A stretch of DNA of 64,000 bases from Sepioteuthis lessoniana (taxonomy: Eukaryota; Mollusca; Cephalopoda; Myopsida; Loliginidae), in NCBI GenBank assembly GCA_963585895.1, contig OY757904.1:63581203-63645202 (forward strand), in the 5' to 3' direction. Below the pieces are notes generated by a model. It was not told the DNA's origin, did no database searches, and worked only from the letters and a program-made list of their open reading frames with translations. A program made the translations under genes and the position numbers. Of this stretch, positions 55,801 through 64,000 are shown piece after piece (the first letter of the stretch is position 1; the number at the start of each line of letters is the position of its first letter).

Positions 55801-56890
55801 AGATAGAGTTGGACTTTGAACATTTCTAAGCTTGTTCAGGTGCTCTGGCTTGGTTAAATGTTCCTCAGCACTGATTTCCTTATAGCTGGAAACCTTGGTT
55901 TAACTCCTCTGGTTTTGAATATATTTGTCTATGGTTTCTTCTAGTTGTTGACGGCGCGTCGATAGTATATACCCGGTATGGATTTCATTCTAAAGCTTAT
56001 ATGATTGCAGTAGTCTACTAACGGCCTTCTCGTAGTCTGGAAAGTCAGATATTTACTCGCACACTAAAGACCCTACAAAGTATAGGTGCATCGTTTGACG
56101 GTTGGGGGCGTATTGTTCTATACTTTGCGGAAATTTTTCAAAAGTAGCAAACCAGTACCACCAATCCTTTACAGCATTATTCGAACTAAGGTCGCAGAAT
56201 TTTTCCCACATTTCATGAGAGAATATATATTGAATAAATTGGGATGAATAAAAAACACGAACCTAAGAGAACTTATTTAGGCTTTATTCAACATAAGGTA
56301 TCTATCTAGTGCCTCACGAACACTAAAATGAGGCACAAAGCCTTTTTAACGTGGGATCCGGGCATAAGACAAAACACAGTCATTCCTGACTGCTCCAATA
56401 AGGCACTGGGCCCCGTGGGCATCCCATGAAAATCGGAGCCTCAGGCCTGCTGAATTGGGTAAGAGCCAAGGGAGAGGGCTCCTTGAGACCCAAAGAGTGT
56501 CGCTCGTAGCCTCAGGACACAAATGCTGAGACCTTCCTGGCACCCATGTCATGCGGCTTTGACTAACGAGTCGAACAAAGCAGACCAGAACCAATCTGGT
56601 CGGCTTTATTCCACATATATTAGTTGTTGGTATAACAGAAATTATTTATAAACATGAGCAGTCCTTTTTATAATGAAAGGCAGTGGAGGAAATGCATTTT
56701 CACAACAATGGATCACTATGGGTGCACTCCGGAATAAATCACATAACAGATGAAAGAGTACATCCTTATATGTGGAGAGATTTAGTACTTTTCGGCAATA
56801 TCTTGAATGGAAAAGGAATTTTACCTCGTATAAATATAAAATAAATAAATAAATATAAAACATCTGCATTTTTATGAGGAATGTTTGAAA
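52870..56890 (-). mobile_element. Ty3/Gypsy-type LTR retrotransposon (fossil)
   Basis: A minus-strand element between two diverged terminal repeats (about 52870-53200 and 56245-56890) that share aaattatttataa-catgagca and aaaggcag-g-ggaaa blocks. Parts are recognisable from its 5' end (right) to its 3' end (left). A gag-type zinc knuckle lies near 55660-55700. Then come reverse transcriptase/RNase H at about 54300-54730 (FLSRTLSTSELKHS), the YHPGRDNI-type RNase H end near 54160, an integrase-side segment at about 53830-54040 and the end of pol near 53253-53440. The coding frame is broken in many places, clearly more than ten, and the terminal repeats are well diverged, so it is old and inert. 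Confidence 0.85.
56296..56604. mobile_element. ~309-base insertion in the right LTR, SINE-like
   Basis: Flanked by a 13-base near-perfect repeat, tttattcaacata at 56283-56295 and tttattccacata at 56605-56617, as LINE-driven insertions leave. It is GC-rich. Read on minus it has a short tRNA-head-like segment (tgttcgactcgttagtc), but no clear match to families A, B or D. I do not recognise the family. Confidence 0.6.
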
Positions 56891-57089
56891 ACGAATAAGA
56901 AAATTCTCTGCCGTATTTATTCTATTTTCTCAATCTTCTCTATTTTCTAAATGACCCCCATATATGCTTGTACATACTCTTTTTAACCCTCTACAGTATA
57001 AAGCAGCTACATTTGGTTCTTGGTTAACCTTCGGAGATAAACAGATAGGTTGATATGAACAGACGAATACACACATATATACACAAGCA

Positions 57090-57146
<57 letters not shown>

Positions 57147-58173
57147 TGGTGGGTGTTTAGTGAAAAAGTATGTATTCATTAAATAAAGCTTAGTTCTAAA
57201 TATCTAATAAATTTGATATTTTTTTTTTGCTAAAATAAAAAGTTTGCTGACTCCCCACCAAAAAAAGGAAAAAAAATGTTCTCGTAAGAAAATGTATCAT
57301 TTGTTAATGCGTAAATATGCCAATATCTCTGCTTCGTATCTTTTATTCATCGCAATTTATTCAACACATATTCTCTCTTAAAATATGGACAAAACTCTAC
57401 GACCTTAGATATTTGAAAAGAAAAAGTTCATGCATTCATTGTTGCAGTTTTCTTTACCTTTAAACAGATAATATACTTTTGTGTGAATGAGGTGTATGAG
57501 GTCTTTCTATGTCTATATAACTATGTAGCGTGATAGTGACGTTTATGATGCTATTGTCTGTTTGTATGTTAAACAATAAAAATCAGCAGGCGAGGATTTT
57601 TTTATACTAGCGCAAAAAAAAAAAAAAAAAATCAGGAAAGGGGAAAATATATTGTTTGTCGAATTAGTTTAACAATATTTTATCAAAATCATTTTCGATG
57701 AATTAATATTTTAAATGTAGGAACATAACAAAAATTTATTCAAAATATGTTTGACGAAAGAATGATTAATCAATAAACACGTACCTTTTTAATATTTACT
57801 GAAAACTAAAGATATCGTATTTTATCGCTCTATTTATAAGAGTTAGGTAGGTTCCAAATTAGATAAAATATGGATTAATTTATTAAAAAATATTGGTTGG
57901 TTGAAAATATATTTGTAATAATAAAGGAGGGAAAATATTACCTAACTTATTTGGACTTTGATTTTTCGACATTTTTGCATGGCAATTCACTCATTATCGA
58001 CTACCATCCCAAAGAATTTAAAAAACGGCGGCGTCTCAAACAAAGTGCTGATTGATCAATAAAATCAAAATACAGATGTAGAATTCTAAAGCCTCGCAAA
58101 GCCTCTTTTTACGCATAATAAACGGTTTTGTTGGTATGGAAATCGATTAATTTTCCATAAATACTACGTCCCC

Positions 58174-58177
<4 letters not shown>
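56891..58177. other. Interval with TA/GT microsatellite
   Basis: (TA)n then (GT)n at 57092-57146; an A run at 57615-57631. No element recognised. Confidence 0.4.
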
Positions 58178-58236
<59 letters not shown>

Positions 58237-58305
58237 TGGGATGAATAGACTGAGATAAATCGATGGATAGATATGAAAAGACTGAGATAGATAGATAGAT
58301 AGATA
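58178..58305. repeat. TA, GA and GATA compound repeat
   Basis: (TA)n at 58178-58209, GA run to about 58231, and (GATA)n at 58279-58303 with related units scattered to 58350. Confidence 0.9.
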
Positions 58306-59198
58306 GGAACAGGCAGCAATGGATAAATATGTCGGTAGAAAGATTGATAGATATGGAAAGGCTGAGAGAGATAAAAAGAAATTTATAAACAGACCGAAAT
58401 ACAAAAGGCAAATATGCAATATAAATCAACAGGAAATCAGCATCGCACTTACGGGAACAAAAACTCGACAAAGATGCTTGCAAAGTTTAAAAATTGACTT
58501 GAGGGATGTACAAGCTGTCATATTGTTGAGTAGAATGGTGACCTGCTTTGTATGAATTCAAAGGAAATAACTGCTACGCTGGATGAATCAGCTAAAAAGC
58601 TTCATTTAAGCTATCCTATCGTTGATGATCGTCCACAGCTGATGGGAAAGTTGCAGAGTATTTAAAAAATTTACCGGTAAGGATTGATAGAATCCAACAG
58701 TAAAACAAGAGTAAATATCTGCATTTATCTATTCTCTCGTGGAAATATCTCTGTATTTTTTTGCCAAATGAGTGATTTATTTAAAGAAAAGTGATATTAT
58801 TGTACTGGAGGCTTGTTGGATAACGTCTATTTTAAAATGGACTTCTTTTCGGGAAGATTTTTCTAAATGCTTTGTGGGAATGCGTTGGTGCGTGACTCAC
58901 TTAGTTGCTAACCAATGTTCTTAATCATTGTAGTGACCTATAATTGGCTATTTGTTCACTTAAATAGTGTTTTTATAGGTAACAAAGCTAGTTTCATCCA
59001 ACGATAGCAAAGAGTGGCTGATTATGATACAGAGAATGATATACCGCAAAGATCCCGTCTGAAAGTTTTAGATATTTCATATGCTTCTACAGTTTTTTTT
59101 TTTTCGATGACACTAGCACGTTTTTATTTGAAGCTGATGTCATCGGAGCCAGTTCCAGGTCTTTGCACCATATACCAACTGAAAGTGGCAATAGCAGT
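58306..59198. other. No recognised element
   Basis: A short coding-like stretch near 58580-58660 (LHLSYPIVDDRPQLMGKL) is too short to assign. Confidence 0.3.
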
Positions 59199-59215
59199 TT
59201 TCGTCAACAGTCATA

Positions 59216-59510
59216 CATATTTACCGACCCCTCCGCTCGGGTAGGATATGACACGAGGTCAATTTTTTAAGCAGAGTTTAACAGGTTTGATTTTAGAGTT
59301 TTCCTTCTCCTAGACTAGTTGCCTAACCAAGGCTGAAGAACCTAGTCTGTCCTACTATTTACCCATAGCTGGAGGGAGAATAATTGGATTGATACCTTTC
59401 CCAAGGGTATTAGTGCTATGTGAAATGCAATCAGTCTCGTCCAGGATTTGAGCTTGTGTCGTCGTGTCCATTTCCTACGACGATAACCATTACACTACGG
59501 GCACTTCCAC
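59216..59510 (-). mobile_element. SINE family A, full-length copy with TSD
   Basis: A minus copy very similar to 15048-15343: head (gcccgtagtgtaatgg) at the right, tail (ggaggggtcggtaaata) at the left. A 17-base repeat, tttcgtcaacagtcata, flanks it at 59199-59215 and 59511-59527. Confidence 0.95.
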
Positions 59511-59527
59511 TTTCGTCAACAGTCATA

Positions 59528-60589
59528 TTACAGTTATAATTCCTTGAAAATCCATTGTTATTGTCAATAAGGTTTTCTTATACTGAAGTCACGTTAATCC
59601 CTGCTTAAATGTAACCATAATCTGATAATATTTGCTATGTTGAATAAAGTATTAAAACGAAAGTGAAAATTTCAGCCTGACGATTTCTGATTTATCCTGG
59701 ATCCTATTTGTGCGCTGTTTTCATAGGATTTCGAAATATACGTTTTCTGTTAAAAAAAACAAGAACAAAGAACAATTATATTGTGTGCTTTAGCCTGTGA
59801 CATTAGGCATCTTTTGAGTTAGAACTAGTATTTTGTAGAGAAGTGTTGCATTTGAGTTTTCGTGTAAAAAAGACCGATGAAAGCTAACAAATGGAGCCTC
59901 GAAAACATTATGCCAAAATAAACGTAGCCAGTCAACACATTTACGAACGTCAGAATCAAACGAATAGGAAAAAATCGAATCAAGTCGAATAAATACAAAA
60001 ACATTTTTTATTGTTTTTTTATTTATTTTTGGTTCCATAACTAAAAATATATTGAATTTTCTGATACTGAAAATAATGGAAGCGACTTTATTTTGGTACA
60101 AAAGTTTGAGTCATAAAGCATTAGACAATTAGCGACAAAACAATTTCTCAGAATTCTACTGATGAAGATAAACGACCGTAAAAGCTCTTTACGTTTTTAT
60201 TACTTGAAAGCAATGCCTTTGTTTATATCATTGAAAGAAAGAACTGACTGCACTTGCACACCTAAAACGTTAAGAAAACCTTTAAAATTAATAAATATGT
60301 AAATGTTCTCAAATCTAAGCTTCAGAAATACTAGCCATGCAAAGAAAAGTTGTCAAAAAGCATAAGAACAGGAGTAAAGTTTAGTAAATACACGCACTCG
60401 TATATGTATAATGGCTTTAAAATAGTATGGAAGAGATACTGATATCTCATTATAAAAAAAAAGCTTTTTAATGGAGATAAGTGTTCCCTGTCTACGAGTA
60501 AGGTATTAAGAGTCAATGTGTATTCTGATTCAAGCTCATATGTGCACATATTTTTTATCATGTTATTTTGGAAGAGTTTTCATATAGGA
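59528..60589. other. No recognised element
   Basis: AT-rich; a frame on minus at 59790-60101 has no family signature. Confidence 0.4.
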
Positions 60590-60780
60590 GTGTCATTAAA
60601 TAAAAAAGATAAACTGTGCTGAAGGAGTTGGCAAAATGAAGCTCTGTTTATAACCGGACCTTTTTGAAGAAACTCAATAGTGGTGAGACCTTTCATATCC
60701 CAGAGGAATGTCAGCATTACCTTCTTTACTGATTTTTGTGTATAGAACTTTTTCTCGACCAGATAGTTAATGTGTATACA
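60590..60780 (-). mobile_element. Mariner transposase internal fragment
   Basis: On minus: HINYLVEKKFYTQKSVKKV, then MLTFLWDMKGLTTIEFLQKG and INRASFCQLL. This is the region between the first and second catalytic Asp in mariner transposases. Only this piece remains, with no TIRs. Confidence 0.75.
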
Positions 60781-60987
60781 TTCTATTTACTCTCTTTTCG
60801 ACTTTGACACGTAGTGGAATACCTGTGTTTAGCCCATTTGTAAATATTGTTTTCAGTAAAGAATGATTCTTCCAAGACATTACACAATTTTCAGTAAATT
60901 TCTTATATTTAGCACATCAAAGCTAGCAAAAATTTGATGACAGGGCTCTGCTTAATCACGCACCGTGATTTGGCGCCATTCAGCTTT

Positions 60988-61085
60988 GGTGTTGCAACTA
61001 GTCTAGGAGAAGAAAAACTCTGAATTCAAACCTGTTAAACTCCGCTTAAAAACTGACCTTGCGCGAGCGGAAGGGTTGGTAAATA
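60988..61085 (+). mobile_element. SINE family A, 3' part only
   Basis: Contains actagtctaggagaagaaaa, ctgaattcaaacctgttaaa and the tail agggttggtaaatatg. The tRNA-like head is absent. Confidence 0.8.
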
Positions 61086-61924
61086 TGATAACGTTTTGTA
61101 TATGCGATATATATGAAATTTTAATCCTATCATCATCCTTTACTGTATATAAGCAAAATCTTCCTTTCTTTTGACCTTTGAATTTTTCTCTGCTCTTCTA
61201 TCATTATTTATGTTTGCGTGCACTATATGATATATCTGTGAAAATGACAAAGGTTGATTTGATTTTTTTATTATCCGTTCAAATGAAATATAGAATAAAA
61301 AAAAAAAAAGAAGAAATTCTCTAAAGACAAACGATGCTATACAATAGATCAGGAAACCTTATAATTACAAAATCATTTTTGGTTAATCTTATTTATGGAA
61401 AGCATATTCATTAGGAAATATGCTGAAGAATTATGCAACAAAAATGATACGTAATCTAGCAAAATTGTTAAGGGCGTATCAATCAACTATTTTGAATGAT
61501 ATATTGCTTGACAAAATTACCTTTCTCGAGACGAGAATGACCCCTGTTGTTAATATTTTATTGCTACAGTCGTCTTCAATAACAAATGCAACACATAGAT
61601 AAGCATAAAGCAAATACATTAAGTAATTGTTTATAAACCGGTCTTATAACATAAATTCATTCAATTCTCTAGCGATGTCAACCGCAGTTCTATTCTTAAT
61701 TTATCTAATATTAACTTATTTGTTTAACCAGCAGATAAAAAGACTCCGTATTTTGTAAGTCTTCTTAAATATTAGTTGAATGAAGACTGGTGCATCATTT
61801 CATGGTTTAAAGCAAATTATTGTGTAAGGTTATTAATATTCAGTGAAATACTTAATAGGTTAAATGATAAGAATATCCAATTATTGAATTACCATTTTCT
61901 TTAAAAACACGAAGAAATTGTATT

Positions 61925-61926
<2 letters not shown>
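61086..61926. other. No recognised element
   Basis: AT-rich, with an A-run near 61297-61310. A frame at 61420-61602 has no family signature. Confidence 0.4.
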
Positions 61927-61959
<33 letters not shown>

Positions 61960-61962
61960 GTT
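61927..61962. repeat. (ATCT)n microsatellite
   Basis: Nine units; a second run of about six lies at 62232-62258. Confidence 0.95.
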
Positions 61963-62304
61963 GTACTCCTTACTTAATGGACATGCTCTCCTCCAAAAAT
62001 ACACATCAACGAAGCGTCATAGGAGCTAACTAGACCCACGTGACACAATCACGTGGGATATCACTTGCATAGTGGACGGATAGCCACAACTCCACTGGAC
62101 TCTCTGCTTCCTATCAACTAACTACTATTTAACCAGGTTCACTTGTATCTTGTTTCAGTTACTTGAAAATATATGTTTTTCTATCAACCTTTTTGTATTC
62201 CCCGTGTCTTTCTTTTGCCAGCACCGCCACACTATCTATCTATCTATCTATCTATTTATCTGCTAAGAATTAGATTATCATGCTCATATATTAAAAGGAG
62301 CCCG

Positions 62305-62435
62305 GCCTAGTATTATAATTATTGTAGGAAATGGATTTGGCGTATCGACTTGAAATGATGGATGAAATTGTTTCGGTTTAACTTTACGCTAATATCCTTG
62401 GAAACAGCATATATCCATAGATTACCCATTCCCAA
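62305..62435 (+). mobile_element. Decayed SINE A-like head
   Basis: ggcctagtattataattattgtagg and cgctaatatccttgg resemble the A head and body, but the B-box is lost and no tail is seen. Confidence 0.4.
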
Positions 62436-62544
62436 ATATAGGTAAAAAAAAAAGGCATATTGGTTGTTTTATTCTTAGGAAGGCAATGGGCACAGGAAAA
62501 CACTGAATACAAAAATACAAATACACTCTTTACGAGTTTATCAC

Positions 62545-63490
62545 ACCAGTCATTTGTTGGAATGTGAGTGACAACAAGTCATCTCTGATCTCCAGGACCT
62601 TTCTCAGTATTTTAGTCGATCTCATCAATTCAGTAAACAAGATGGTTTCGATTTTCCGACTGATTTCTTATTCCTTTAGTCCCTTCTCCAAACACTTGGG
62701 GATTGTTCCGAGTGAACAAACTAGAAAATGGTATAACGTTGACCCTCCTGTACCACATCTCCATTAGTTCTTTGAAATGGTTCTCGTATTGTCTGTTTCC
62801 ACTTTCTGTAATATTCACTCTGTTGTCCATTCGAACCCTAAAATCCACAAGACATCAAATTCTCTGTTTTTGCTAATTAACATTTGCTCTGGTAATCTGG
62901 TCAGGATTATGTAATCCGCCAGTATCACAAAATACCAGAAAATTTGCCTTCCATCGCAAAATCTGATACTGGTATGTGCATATACCGTTTTATAATATGA
63001 TCAAATTTTACTCAATTACACAATACCTTTACCAGCAAGTTGTGACTGGTTTTGTTCTCCTAAGCTAGTTTTCTGCTTCTGCTTATTATGTGATTAACTG
63101 CTTCAACATTTTCCCACATTATCTACATACGATATTTTGTTGCATATCATCAATTTTCGCTTTAATATAATTGGTCATTCTGGCGTTGTTTCGTGCTGCT
63201 ATTAGAAGAGATTTAGTTTTGCTCTTGATATTTCCCTCTTGTAGTCATGTTAAGGTTTGCTCATGAGGTAATTCCTTAATTTGTTGCTTGAAATCTCCAT
63301 ACATTTGTTTTTCTATTTAGTTCTGTTTCCTTGTTTTGTTACTTTTTCTGCCTGGTCTTATGTTGTGAATGCTGTTATTGGCTACTGGGATCAGTCTTTC
63401 TTTGCTCTTGTAGTCACCGAATTTTTGTATTGCTGATTCAACATAGTCTTCAATTATGAGTGTGTCATTCTACAGGACAGCAGCTGGATT
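62545..63490 (-). mobile_element. Second LINE family, degraded 3' region
   Basis: Minus-strand pieces include VRMDNRVNITESGNRQYENH and NVIPFSSLFTRNNP-like segments (62848-62630) and a 3' region with atctccaggacctttctcag (62586). Upstream parts to 63490 are T-rich and broken, consistent with further decayed coding sequence. Confidence 0.6.
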
Positions 63491-63494
63491 GTGT

Positions 63495-63772
63495 ATTATT
63501 ATTATCATTTACTTTTTTAGAGTTTTTCACATCAGTATTAACTGATGGTTTTTCACTGGAGTTTGAGTGACAGCAAGTCTCCTCAAGTCTTCGGGACTAT
63601 TCTCAGTATTCTGGCTGTTCTCAGTAATGCTTGCCGTTCTCAGTAATGCTGTCATTTGGATAGTCTCTACCCGTCCGCCAAATCCCAAGTTCTCCAGGTC
63701 TTTAATAATCCTTCAGTTATTGTGATAAAAGCACCAATCACAATTGGTACAATAGTCATTTTCATGTTCCAC

Positions 63773-63835
<63 letters not shown>

Positions 63836-63840
63836 GCGTT
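63495..63840 (-). mobile_element. Second LINE family, 3' end with (TTA)n expansion
   Basis: A copy with gttttcactggagtttgagt, caagtctccaagtc-like and tggatagtctctaccc blocks, an IPI-IGAFI-like C-terminus near 63740-63700, and an (ATT) tail at 63497. A (TTA)n run of about 20 units lies at 63773-63832. Confidence 0.7.
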
Positions 63841-63891
63841 TTCTTCATGTGAGACATCTTCTTAATGCTGTTTCTAAGAAATTGATATATA

Positions 63892-64000
63892 CAGTAGCGT
63901 CCCAAACTAAGGGACAAAATTTTAAAACCTAATATTTGTTAGAAATAACATCTATGAAAAGCTGAAATTTTGACAACTGGTAGTCGTTATCATCCATACT
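63892..64000. other. Possible Tc1-like transposon end at the window edge
   Basis: tacagtagcgtcccaaac and gggacaaaatt after a TA resemble the terminal repeats of Tc1-like elements. The other end lies outside the window. Confidence 0.25.

Noticed and set aside
1-64000. CRISPR arrays, bacterial operons or ribosome binding sites
   Set aside because: No spaced identical repeats with unique spacers; the content is plainly metazoan repeats.

Overview
The window reads as intergenic or deep-intronic DNA of a coleoid cephalopod, most likely an octopod. This is inference from the character of the repeats, not from a host gene. The sequence is AT-rich and full of (TA)n, (CA)n and (GA)n runs. It carries tRNA-derived SINEs, RTE-type LINEs with a trinucleotide tail, several mariner families and decayed LTR elements. 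I found no convincing multi-exon host gene. The only host-gene candidate is one short signal-peptide-like first exon at 10741-10818, with TATA-like and CCAAT-like sites just upstream.

Layout. 1-7.6 kb: old RTE fragments (786-1022 minus, 6232-6985 plus), short tandem duplications and a SINE. 7.6-15.5 kb: a SINE with perfect target-site duplications (TSDs), a non-autonomous hAT-like element (8144-9102), a tRNA-like unit joined to a complete type I hammerhead ribozyme motif (9296-9430), a compact retroposon with four nested stems (13681-13860), a solo LTR and a SINE inserted inside another SINE. 15.5-25 kb: T-rich unexplained DNA, SINE pieces, a mariner (about 20515-21700), a diverged LTR and an array of ~60-bp repeats. 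25-34 kb: an RTE LINE on the minus strand, broken by a plus-strand RTE fragment and by a 4.25-kb LTR element with no recognisable genes (28204-32452). That element landed in the endonuclease GGD-N motif. 34-41 kb: another RTE 3' end, several SINEs, a mariner with clear terminal inverted repeats (TIRs) (37286-38181) and a second solo LTR of the 14.4-kb family in opposite orientation. 41-49 kb: clustered 3' ends of a second LINE family, a mariner inserted into a SINE and itself interrupted (45782-47346), a solo LTR with 5-bp TSD and a 17-bp minisatellite. 49-57 kb: more ~60-bp repeats and a degraded Ty3/Gypsy-type element on the minus strand. 57-64 kb: mostly unexplained DNA with simple repeats, a SINE with 17-bp TSD, mariner scraps and more second-family LINE 3' ends.

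The parts work together only as a mobile-element ecology. Four short-element families are named here by letter. A, B and D have tRNA-like polymerase III promoter boxes. C and D have unrelated bodies but share a 3' tail, which suggests they used the same LINE machinery. The item most worth following up is the hammerhead motif joined to a tRNA-like promoter. All core nucleotides and all three helices are present.
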